NCBI GenBank assembly: GCA_001805565.1
Contig: MHGM01000008.1
Coordinates: 1 to 15,722 of the forward strand
DNA from: Omnitrophica WOR_2 bacterium RIFCSPHIGHO2_01_FULL_52_10
GTDB lineage: Bacteria; Omnitrophota; Gorgyraeia; Zapsychrales; Zapsychraceae
DNA: 15,722 nt
Direction: 5' to 3'
The notes under the pieces are model-generated. The model was not told the origin of the DNA, did not search any database, and was given only the letters and a program-made list of their open reading frames with translations. Numbering within the stretch: position 1 is the stretch's first letter; every line of letters starts with the position of its first letter. Below, in pieces: positions 6,961 to 12,463 of this stretch. Made by a program: the position numbers and the translations under genes.

Positions 6961-7242
6961 ATGTGTTCCGGGAGGCGGTTCAGGCTCGGGCGGGACCGGT
7001 TCTTCCACCAATGCCCCGGGATGGCAGAGTCAGGGATATTCGGGCGGCCCGGAGCGCCTGCAGGTGCGCCTGCGGTACCGCTACCTGCGCCGCGCGCGAA
7101 CCAGGACCCATTTGTCAGTGGACCGGTGTCTGGCGGCGTGTGCGCCTATGACAGCAGCCAGTTACGCGAGGCGATGAGTAAGTGCGGACGATGCGTGTGC
7201 CCCCAGTCGTTCGGGCCACGTTGTGAAGAACTGTTCAGATAG
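6961..7242 (+). other. GC-rich stretch with a doubtful, probably decayed Cys-rich frame
   Basis: The 452-base gap between nnrS and the next gene holds no convincing gene. One frame runs 6961-7242 and ends in a Cys-rich tail (KCGRCVCPQSFGPRC). Its first part looks non-coding. An alternative frame over about 6970-7050 instead reads a Gly/Ser-rich linker (GGGSGSGGTGSS). The switch between them near 7040 suggests a frameshifted fragment of a secreted, linker-containing protein. No ribosome site is apparent and I recognise no family. Confidence 0.2.
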
Positions 7243-7320
7243 TCGCTTTTTGAGTCTGCCCATTGAAATTGACCCGCCCACCCGAACCGGAATAGTTTAC
7301 TAATCAAGCGTAATTAGAGG

Positions 7321-7326
7321 TATAAT
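7321..7326 (+). promoter_or_regulatory. Probable -10 element of the GIY-YIG-like gene
   Basis: A perfect TATAAT lies 33 bases before the ATG at 7360. The matching -35 is poor. An upstream TTGACC (7269-7274) is too far away to pair with it. Confidence 0.4.
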
Positions 7327-7359
7327 GATTTCCAATCTGCGCACGGGAGGAAGAATGAT

Positions 7360-7653
7360 ATGAGCCTTGAAGAAGAGATCGATGATATTATCCATAAAGG
7401 TGGCGGAAGTTATTCCACCTGGTATGTCGGGGTCGCGACGAACCCGCGGGACCGGTTATTTGCAGGCCATAATGTCAATGAACAAGGCGGCGGATGGCTT
7501 TACCGTAAGGCTGGCTCAGAATCGAGCGCTAGGGATATTGAGGCTATTTTCCTGAAGAAAGGTTGTAAAGGTGGGCCGATCGGAGAAGATTTCCGGCCGC
7601 GTTATATCTACGCGTACAAAATGACGCGCACAACATGGGGAAGCAGGAGTTAG
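7360..7653 (+). CDS. Small GIY-YIG-like protein of unknown role
   Basis: The 97-residue product has features of a degenerate GIY-YIG nuclease fold: WYVGVATNPRDRLFAGHNV (about 21-39), then a Trp/Gly-rich loop and an ARDIEAIFLKKGC helix that supplies a conserved Glu. The first GIY element is not visible. Similar short proteins with a WYVG...HNV...GCKGG pattern occur scattered in bacterial accessory regions; I know no established function for them. GGGAGGAAG (7345-7353) lies six bases before the ATG. It is a single-gene unit, with an inverted repeat just after its stop. Confidence 0.55.
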   Translation: MSLEEEIDDIIHKGGGSYSTWYVGVATNPRDRLFAGHNVNEQGGGWLYRKAGSESSARDIEAIFLKKGCKGGPIGEDFRPRYIYAYKMTRTTWGSRS

Positions 7654-7658
7654 CGAGG

Positions 7659-7684
7659 GAATTCGGACGGGAGCGTTCGAATTC
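7659..7684 (+). terminator. Hairpin after the GIY-YIG-like gene
   Basis: GAATTCGGAC pairs with GTTCGAATTC around a six-base loop, starting six bases after the stop codon. No T-run follows, so intrinsic termination would be weak. It might instead protect the 3' end. Confidence 0.35.
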
Positions 7685-7701
7685 GCGCCCCCAAATAGTA
7701 G

Positions 7702-7730
7702 TTGACAAAACAGGAGAAATAGCGCATACT
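7702..7730 (+). promoter_or_regulatory. Sigma70-like promoter for the cold-shock gene leader
   Basis: TTGACA (7702-7707) and CATACT (7725-7730) are 17 bases apart. Transcription would start near 7737, giving a leader of about 155 bases before the cold-shock ATG. Long structured leaders are typical of cspA-type genes. Confidence 0.6.
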
Positions 7731-7772
7731 TTCTGCCGAGTAAAACGTTCAAGAGGAAGAAGTGATCTTAGA

Positions 7773-7809
7773 CCGCAAGGTAGAAGGTAATTACTTTGCG
7801 GCTTTTTTT
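7773..7809 (+). terminator. Intrinsic terminator inside the cold-shock leader (possible attenuator)
   Basis: An 11-base-pair stem (7773-7783 with 7791-7801, two G-T pairs) closes a seven-base loop. It is followed after one base by seven T (7803-7809). It lies downstream of the promoter at 7702-7730 and upstream of the coding region, so early termination would give an RNA of about 70 nucleotides. Confidence 0.65.
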
Positions 7810-7854
7810 ATTTACTCCCCCGATTGGGGAGTAAATAAAACAATATTAAGCCGC
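7798..7854 (+). promoter_or_regulatory. Competing long hairpin in the cold-shock leader (candidate antiterminator)
   Basis: A perfect 15-base-pair stem (7806-7820 with 7826-7840) has a five-base loop CGATT. An outer seven-base-pair stem, GCGGCTT (7798-7804) with AAGCCGC (7848-7854), extends it. The outer stem uses bases 7798-7801, which form the closing end of the terminator hairpin, and the inner stem uses part of its T-run. The two folds exclude each other. Confidence 0.55.
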
Positions 7855-7892
7855 CATTTTACTCAAATCTTGGAAAAGGAGGTAACACAGTC

Positions 7893-8093
7893 ATGGCAAG
7901 AGGAAAAGTAAAATGGTTTAGCGACCAAAAAGGTTTCGGCTTCATTACTCCGGAAAACGGCAAAGATGTTTTCGTACATCACAGCGCGATCCAGGGGGAA
8001 GGCTACAAATCATTAGCTGAAGGACAGGAAGTTGAGTTCGAAATCACTAATGGACCTAAAGGTGAGCAAGCCCAAAACGTCGTAAAGGCGTAA
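7893..8093 (+). CDS. CspA-family cold-shock protein
   Basis: This is a 66-residue single cold-shock domain that binds single-stranded RNA and DNA and melts RNA structure. RNP1 is KGFGFI (about 13-18) and RNP2 is VFVHHS (about 26-31). Length and start (MARGKVKWF) match the family exactly. A strong AAAAGGAGGT (7874-7883) lies nine bases before the ATG. The long structured leader and downstream terminator make it its own transcription unit. The leader could make expression respond to temperature or to the protein itself. Confidence 0.95.
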   Translation: MARGKVKWFSDQKGFGFITPENGKDVFVHHSAIQGEGYKSLAEGQEVEFEITNGPKGEQAQNVVKA

Positions 8094-8108
8094 GTACAAC
8101 AAACAAGC

Positions 8109-8142
8109 GGCCCGGAGAGAAATCTCCGGGCCTTTGTTTTTT
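8109..8142 (+). terminator. Intrinsic terminator of the cold-shock gene
   Basis: GGCCCGGAGA pairs perfectly with TCTCCGGGCC around a GAAA tetraloop, followed by TTTGTTTTTT. It may also serve the convergent zinc-ribbon gene, though less well because that side lacks a strong T-run. Confidence 0.9.
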
Positions 8143-8165
8143 ATTGGCCATAGGTTATGGCCAAT
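8143..8165. repeat. Short perfect palindrome
   Basis: ATTGGCCATA and TATGGCCAAT (10 bases each) flank a three-base spacer. It starts immediately after the T-run of the cold-shock terminator and lies between two convergent genes. Confidence 0.6.
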
Positions 8166-8168
8166 AAT

Positions 8169-8220
8169 CCTCACGCTTTGTTTCGTTTTGTCCATCAAAG
8201 CTCAAAACGAAACAGTGAGG
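8169..8220. repeat. Two-part inverted repeat between convergent genes
   Basis: The outer arms CCTCAC and GTGAGG (6 bp) and inner arms GTTTCGTTTT and AAAACGAAAC (10 bp) enclose a 14-base loop, with a 5/1 internal bulge. It lies 18 bases beyond the stop of the minus-strand zinc-ribbon gene. No T-run follows on either strand, so a simple terminator is unlikely. Confidence 0.6.
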
Positions 8221-8238
8221 AAGAAGATTCTACCCTAC

Positions 8239-8418
8239 CTAGCGGCCGCTATCTTTGCGCTTGGCATAGCAACTTTTGCAGTAGATCGGACGGTCCCCGC
8301 TGGGCTTGAAGGGAACTTCGCATTCCTGTTTGCATTCCGAGCAGACCGCCTTGTGAAATTCTCTGGGACGCCCACCACCGAACCCGCCTCTGCCACCACC
8401 TTCTCTGTCGAAACTCAT
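8239..8418 (-). CDS. Small CxxC-x17-CxxC zinc-ribbon protein
   Basis: The minus strand encodes 59 residues that start MSFDREGGGRGGFGGGRPRE. A Gly/Arg-rich N-terminus, like an RNA-binding tail, leads into HKAVCSECKQECEVPFKP and then RPIYCKSCYAKRK. Cys26/Cys29 and Cys47/Cys50 form the CxxC-x17-CxxC zinc-ribbon pattern, found in a family of short proteins common in candidate-phylum bacteria. Function is unknown; nucleic-acid binding is likely from the ribbon and RGG-like tail. AAGGAG lies six bases before the ATG. It is the only confident minus-strand gene in the window and is convergent with the cold-shock gene, another small nucleic-acid binder. Confidence 0.85.
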   Translation of the reverse strand: MSFDREGGGRGGFGGGRPREFHKAVCSECKQECEVPFKPSGDRPIYCKSCYAKRKDSGR

Positions 8419-8501
8419 ATCATCTCCTTGATCTTAGGACCGTTCCGGGCTGGACACCAGTACAGCCTCGCGCCGATCACCTGTTTGATTTCATGATACA
8501 T
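8415..8501 (-). CDS. Possible 28-residue leader ORF before the zinc-ribbon gene
   Basis: A minus-strand frame from ATG 8501 encodes MYHEIKQVIGARLYWC and ends IKEMI. Its TGA overlaps the zinc-ribbon ATG (ATGA), an arrangement typical of translational coupling. No clear ribosome site precedes it and no family is recognised, so it may be chance. Confidence 0.2.
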   Translation of the reverse strand: MYHEIKQVIGARLYWCPARNGPKIKEMI

Positions 8502-8553
8502 GACTTTGCCGGGAAGCCAAGATAATCTTGAAATTTTTTTGCCCCCTAAATAA

Positions 8554-8616
8554 GGAGGCGTTACTGCCGGTGCCACGCTAAATTCAATCCAGCCCGACAC
8601 CGCCAGTAACGCCTCC
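8554..8616. repeat. Long stem-loop in the divergent intergenic region
   Basis: The 361-base gap between the zinc-ribbon gene and the cation transporter holds this and the next stem-loop. GGAGGCGTTACTG (8554-8566) pairs perfectly with CAGTAACGCCTCC (8604-8616). After one mismatch, five more pairs follow (8568-8572 with 8598-8602), leaving a 25-base loop. No T-run follows on either strand. Confidence 0.6.
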
Positions 8617-8633
8617 GTAGAACCGCTACAATT

Positions 8634-8669
8634 CTTGCCGCGCGGCAACAATTGCCTTTTTGCGGCAAG
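8634..8669. repeat. Nested stem-loop with alternative pairings
   Basis: Outer arms CTTGCCGC (8634-8641) and GCGGCAAG (8662-8669) enclose an inner hairpin GGCAA/TTGCC (8644-8648 with 8652-8656). TTGCCG (8635-8640) can alternatively pair with CGGCAA (8643-8648). The promoter -35 of the cation transporter lies inside it. Confidence 0.5.
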
Positions 8670-8679
8670 GTGGTAGAAT
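8652..8679 (+). promoter_or_regulatory. Probable promoter of the cation transporter
   Basis: TTGCCT (8652-8657) and TAGAAT (8674-8679) are 16 bases apart. The resulting leader of about 95 bases contains a weak GTTAC/GTAAC pairing, but I could not match it to a known metal riboswitch. Confidence 0.45.
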
Positions 8680-8779
8680 CGGGGTGCGTTACACGGCCCC
8701 GGAGTAACACGAATTAATTAAGGTTCAGGTATGTGCCTGGGGATTTCACTACAAACCAAACACGATTATCGGGAGCAAG

Positions 8780-9676
8780 GTGGATCGCGTATTCGACAGA
8801 AAAAATAAATTTCAAAAGGGGATGAGGGCGGCGGTTGTCAATATAATCCTCAATCTCGTCCTGGCAGGGGTAAAAATCCTTACAGGATTTTTCGGGAATT
8901 CCTATGCCCTTATTGCCGACGGGATAGAATCCCTGTTGGATATTTTTTCTTCAACAATTGTTTGGGGCGGCTTAAAGATCGGGTCTCTTCCTCCTGATAA
9001 TAATCATCCCTATGGCCATGGGCGGGCGGAATCATTGGCTGGCATGATGGTATCGGTTACGCTGATTTTGGTGGCTTTCGGGATCGCCGCGCACAGCATA
9101 AAGGAAATTTTTGTTCCGCATCATGCCCCCGCCGCGTTTACCTTATTTACCTTGATAGGCGTTGTCGTCATCAAAGAAATGATGTATCAGTTTTTGTGGA
9201 AAACAGGAAATGACTTAAAAAGTCTTTCCATTAAGGTTGATGCATGGCATGCCAGGTCGGATGCTTTGACCTCGCTTGCTGCGTTCATCGGCATTTCGAT
9301 CGCTTTGATTGCCGGTAAAGGTTATGAAAGCGCTGATGACTGGGCCGCGCTGTTTGCCAGTGGTGTGATCCTTTTTAATGGTTCCAAAATATTGAGATCC
9401 TCTATAGAGGATATCATGGATTCGGCAGTATCTCCCGAAACAGAAAATGCTTTTAAGAATATTGCCAGGACGGTTCCCGGTGTTTTAGATGTAGAAAAAT
9501 GTCGAATAAGAAAAAGCGGATTAAATTTTTTTGTTGAGATGCACATTGTGGTCAATGGGGATATCCCGATCAAAAAAGGGCACCAGATAGCCCACGAGGT
9601 CAAGAAGGCTTTAATGGATTCCGAGCCGCACATCCTGGATGTCCTGACACACATCGAGCCGCATGAGTATAATTAG
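8780..9676 (+). CDS. Cation diffusion facilitator (CDF) family metal efflux transporter
   Basis: CDF proteins export divalent metals such as Zn, Fe, Mn or Co in exchange for protons. The 298-residue product has six membrane helices in the first two thirds and a cytoplasmic C-terminal metal-binding domain. Likely site-A ligands are Glu50 and Asp54 in ADGIESLLD, and His157 and Asp161 in AWHARSD. HPYGHGRAE (76-84) is the conserved loop after helix 2. The C-terminal part contains the expected V-D-V-ExCRIRKSG and MHIVV strands. Glu at position 50, in place of the Asp or His usual there, may shift metal preference. GTG start follows GGGAG (8771-8775). Confidence 0.92.
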   Translation: MDRVFDRKNKFQKGMRAAVVNIILNLVLAGVKILTGFFGNSYALIADGIESLLDIFSSTIVWGGLKIGSLPPDNNHPYGHGRAESLAGMMVSVTLILVAFGIAAHSIKEIFVPHHAPAAFTLFTLIGVVVIKEMMYQFLWKTGNDLKSLSIKVDAWHARSDALTSLAAFIGISIALIAGKGYESADDWAALFASGVILFNGSKILRSSIEDIMDSAVSPETENAFKNIARTVPGVLDVEKCRIRKSGLNFFVEMHIVVNGDIPIKKGHQIAHEVKKALMDSEPHILDVLTHIEPHEYN

Positions 9677-9705
9677 TGGCCGTGCCTTTTTTAATCAAAA
9701 GGATT

Positions 9706-9725
9706 CCTCGGAGCTTGCTCCGGGG
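9706..9725. repeat. Short GC-rich hairpin after the CDF gene
   Basis: CTCGGAGC and GCTCCGGG pair with two central bases, extended by flanking C-G pairs. No T-run follows. It marks the start of the AT-rich accessory segment. Confidence 0.4.
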
Positions 9726-9788
9726 TGGATGGTACAATATGCAAGATGAGCTCCCCTAGAAATGGCTCGAAATCTATGCGGAGTGCTG

Positions 9789-9861
9789 CATCGACCTCTA
9801 AGCGGTGGGAAGATTTTTCATCAAAAAGCGATTCAAAATCTTCCTTCACCAGAGGTCGATG
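9789..9861. repeat. Long imperfect inverted repeat
   Basis: The 304-base gap after the CDF gene contains this structure and little else convincing. CATCGACCTCT (9789-9799) pairs with AGAGGTCGATG (9851-9861), GGTG (9804-9807) with CACC (9847-9850), and GAAGATTTT (9810-9818 region) with AAAATCTTC (9835-9843 region). A 61-residue minus-strand frame from 9873 crosses it, but I recognise nothing in that frame. Confidence 0.5.
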
Positions 9862-9894
9862 TTTGACATCCATATGTTCTTCTGGAGATAAAAA

Positions 9895-9984
9895 ATGAAA
9901 ATATTTTTGGAAGCATATGGCCGACCGTATGTTACAGTGGCTCGCGACGGTTTTGAGCATTTTGAAGAAGGTGCAGGGGTATGA
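9895..9984 (+). CDS. Possible 29-residue ORF coupled to the antitoxin-like gene
   Basis: MKIFLEAYGRPYVTVARDG is followed by FEHFEEGAGV and a TGA that overlaps the next ATG (ATGA). GGAG (9884-9887) lies seven bases upstream, a good ribosome site for so short a frame. It may be a remnant of a toxin gene that originally preceded the antitoxin. No family is recognised. Confidence 0.3.
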   Translation: MKIFLEAYGRPYVTVARDGFEHFEEGAGV

Positions 9985-10181
9985 GTAAATCAAAAAAGGT
10001 GATTATAGTTAAAAAGTTAAAAACGACATTTGATAAATGGATGGCCGATCCTGAAATCAAAGAACGTTTTGACAAGGAATATAAGGATTTTGTGTTATCC
10101 GAGGTTATTTTGGCCATGATGGCAAATATTAACACTTTTAGAAATTTCCCGCCTCCAAGTGTCCTGCCTGATAAACGGTGA
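9981..10181 (+). CDS. Truncated antitoxin-like protein (HigA/XRE type N-terminus, no HTH)
   Basis: The 66-residue product has a region TFDKWMADPEIKERFDKEY (about 15-34), then a helix FVLSEVILAMMA. This resembles the leader segment before the helix-turn-helix in HigA-type antitoxins. Instead of the DNA-binding domain, the frame continues into an unrelated tail (NINTFRNFPPPSVLPDKR) and stops. It therefore looks like a decayed antitoxin. AAGAAGG (9965-9971) lies nine bases before the ATG. The family assignment rests on pattern only. Confidence 0.4.
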   Translation: MSKSKKVIIVKKLKTTFDKWMADPEIKERFDKEYKDFVLSEVILAMMANINTFRNFPPPSVLPDKR

Positions 10182-10268
10182 ATTGAACATGTTCTCGTTC
10201 AGTAGTCTTGGGACCATTTGTTAGACATTGGATCATTCCCTACTAAATAACTTAACTTTGTTTATGAG

Positions 10269-10297
10269 TTGAATTTTATTATAGAATAAATTATACT
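10269..10297 (+). promoter_or_regulatory. Promoter of the AbiE toxin-antitoxin operon (leaderless start)
   Basis: TTGAAT (10269-10274) and TATACT (10292-10297) are 17 bases apart in AT-rich DNA. The -10 ends only seven bases before the ATG at 10305. Transcription should therefore begin at or next to the start codon. No ribosome site exists between them. Confidence 0.65.
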
Positions 10298-10304
10298 ACA
10301 TAAC

Positions 10305-11093
10305 ATGAATAACACAATTTATACGCCCCTTCAGATACGGGAAATTTTTCATTTGGAGTTTTTGCGCTGGTTTGGCAGAAAGCTCGAGTCAGAGCACTAT
10401 TGTCTTAAAGGAGGAGTCAACTTAAAGCTTTTCTTTAGAAGTATCCGTTACTCGGAAGACATGGATCTGGATATCCAGGGAGTCAGGGTTGAGAGAGTCA
10501 AGAAAAACGTTATGGAAATTCTGGCAGTTCGAGGTTTTTCCGACAGCCTTAAATCTTTTGGTATTGAAAAAATTGTGCCTCCGGATATCACAAAGGCCAA
10601 GCAGACCGAAACAACTCAGCGGTTTAAAATCCATCTTTTGACTTCAGCCGGAGAGGACCTGTTCGCTAAGATAGAATTCTCAAGACGCGGCATGAAAGGA
10701 GCTTCAGTTGTTGAGCCAGTTCCGGCACAAATTCTGCGATCTTATAAAATGGCGCCTTTATTGGTTCCGCATTACGATACGGCTTCAGCCATTCAGCAAA
10801 AAATCCAAGCACTGGCGCAAAGATCTGTATTACAGGCGCGCGATATATTCGATCTTTTTGTCCTCAGTTCACAATATGATAACGCACAGAAGCATCCTCT
10901 CGAGACGGGAAAGGCTGTCCTAAAAACTGCTTATGAAAATCTTTTTTTTGTCGAATATCCTCAATTCCGGGACACTGTTGTTTCCTATCTCGAGATTGAA
11001 GATCAGAAAGCATATTCTTCACCTTTGGCATGGGATGAGATCAAACTTAAAACAGCTCATTTTTTAGAAGAATTAAAAAATGGGAAAAAATAA
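10305..11093 (+). CDS. AbiEii-family nucleotidyltransferase toxin
   Basis: This 262-residue protein belongs to the AbiEii/MenT nucleotidyltransferase family, toxins of type IV toxin-antitoxin and phage-abortive systems. LKGGVNLKLFF (34-44) gives the GG-x2-L motif, and RYSEDMDLDI (48-57) gives the metal-binding acidic triad. The C-terminal helical part (from about 150, with IQQKIQALAQRSVLQARDIFDLF) matches the family. Length is close to normal and no frameshift is seen. It is the first gene of the pair, the reverse of the usual antitoxin-first order. Confidence 0.85.
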   Translation: MNNTIYTPLQIREIFHLEFLRWFGRKLESEHYCLKGGVNLKLFFRSIRYSEDMDLDIQGVRVERVKKNVMEILAVRGFSDSLKSFGIEKIVPPDITKAKQTETTQRFKIHLLTSAGEDLFAKIEFSRRGMKGASVVEPVPAQILRSYKMAPLLVPHYDTASAIQQKIQALAQRSVLQARDIFDLFVLSSQYDNAQKHPLETGKAVLKTAYENLFFVEYPQFRDTVVSYLEIEDQKAYSSPLAWDEIKLKTAHFLEELKNGKK

Positions 11094-11736
11094 TTCATCT
11101 ATGGTGAGCAAAATCGAACCACAAAATATCATGGTTTTTATCAAAAAATTGGGACGGAACATTTTTACGACCCATGAGATGATAGCGATCTCCGGTAAAT
11201 CGGCTTCCACCATCGTTCAAAGTTTAAACCGTTTGGCGAATCAAGGCCTGATCATCAAAATTTACCAGGGCGTATGGGCAGAACCAGGGCCAAGAGCTCT
11301 TTCACCGTTTGAAGTCATTCCTCACTTATTTCCGCGTCAGCGTGTTTATGTCTCCTTTATTAGTGCGCTTCACCTACACGGGATCGTTGAACAGATTCCC
11401 CAGGTGATTACTCTGGCTTCAACATCTCATTCCAATACCATTCGCACGAACGTAGGCGTTTTTTCTATTCATCAAATCGCTCCGTCATTCTTTGGTGGTT
11501 TTGATTGGTATAAAGGCGATGGGAGCTTTCTGATTGCCGAACCAGAGAAGGCCTTAATCGATAGCTTATATTTATCGAGCCGCAAGAAAAAGCAGTTCGG
11601 AAACTTCCCAGAGCTGCATTTCCCGAAAGAATTTAGTTTTAGAAAAGCGGCTAAATGGGCAAAACAAATCGCTGAAAAAAAAATACGTCAGTATGTTCTT
11701 AAAAAACTAGAAACTTTCTCAATAAGGCAAAATTGA
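11080..11736 (+). CDS. AbiEi-family antitoxin
   Basis: The 218-residue product has an N-terminal winged helix-turn-helix (about 13-70, with FTTHEMIAISGKSASTIVQS). The C-terminal AbiEi domain contains YVSFISALHLHGIVEQIPQ and the conserved AEPEKALIDSLY. AbiEi proteins repress their own operon and neutralise the AbiEii toxin. The gene overlaps the toxin by 14 bases, so the two are co-translated. ATG 11080 and ATG 11101 are both possible starts, neither with a strong ribosome site. Base composition is visibly richer in A and T than the housekeeping genes downstream. Confidence 0.83.
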   Translation: MGKNNSSMVSKIEPQNIMVFIKKLGRNIFTTHEMIAISGKSASTIVQSLNRLANQGLIIKIYQGVWAEPGPRALSPFEVIPHLFPRQRVYVSFISALHLHGIVEQIPQVITLASTSHSNTIRTNVGVFSIHQIAPSFFGGFDWYKGDGSFLIAEPEKALIDSLYLSSRKKKQFGNFPELHFPKEFSFRKAAKWAKQIAEKKIRQYVLKKLETFSIRQN

Positions 11737-11812
11737 ATAATAAATGAATATGGAACAACGAACTGCATTGGAAACCAAAATCAAGAAATCGATGAACAAA
11801 TCACTATTTTAA

Positions 11813-12463
11813 GTGATCTTAAAGCCAAGCATTTTGCCCACGTATGACATTGACTGCCATGAGATTTCCATGAGGGCCGATGACATTGAATCTGAGATGT
11901 TCACGGTTCTTGACGTCATGCTGAGCAATGAGGAGCTGGATGACAAAAGAATATTCCAGCTTGTGGAGCAGGCCGGGACTGCGCATAATGAGGAAATTGA
12001 ACGGGAGATTGCATCAGTTAAAAATAATCTTGATGAGAATCTCCTGAAGCAGGAACGGCTGAGCGGCATTTTCACGAATGGCCTGCTGGCAATGGAAGCA
12101 TACAAGAAACAGATTATTCCTTTGCGCGATGAAGAGAAGCAGTTGAAGGGAAGAATCCAGAAGCTGAAACTGCAGCTCATTGAAAGGGAAAAATCAGAGG
12201 AATATCAAAAACTGCTGAAGGCAGTGGTCAATCACGTTGATTACACCATGGATGAGCTTGACAGTGCGGCGAGGAAAGGGCTGTTGAGACTGGTGTTCAG
12301 GAACATCATTATCAAGAACGGGAGAGTCAAAAGTTTTGAGATATATCCCCCGTTCAAAAGCTTATATGAAGGAGCATGGCTACAATGGCAAACCAAGATA
12401 AACCAACAGGTTCCAGCACATCCGGTAAGCGTCTCTACATTGAGACTTACGGCTGTCAAATGA
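11813..12463 (+). pseudogene. C-terminal remnant of a large serine recombinase
   Basis: From about 11850 the frame reads CHEISMRADDIESEMFTVL, matching the end of the zinc ribbon in large serine integrases. A long coiled coil follows (about 11960-12220), then LLRLVFRNIIIKNGRVKSF, the typical strand near the C-terminus, and PPFKSLYEG. The catalytic resolvase domain and most of the recombinase domain are absent. A GTG at 11813 is not a credible native start. Beyond about 12375 the frame merely overlaps the 5' end of miaB in another register. The fragment marks the edge of a decayed mobile element that probably brought the AbiE pair. Confidence 0.7.

Noticed and set aside
8686..8779. Metal riboswitch in the leader of the cation transporter
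   Set aside because: Only a weak five-base pairing is visible, and no known metal-riboswitch core could be recognised.
9691..9873. Minus-strand 61-residue frame between CDF and antitoxin-like genes
   Set aside because: It crosses a long inverted repeat, matches no family I know and has only a marginal ribosome site.
12376..12463. Recombinase tail read across the miaB start as a native C-terminus
   Set aside because: This segment is the miaB coding sequence in a different register, whose own frame is clearly conserved (KRLYIETYGCQMN).
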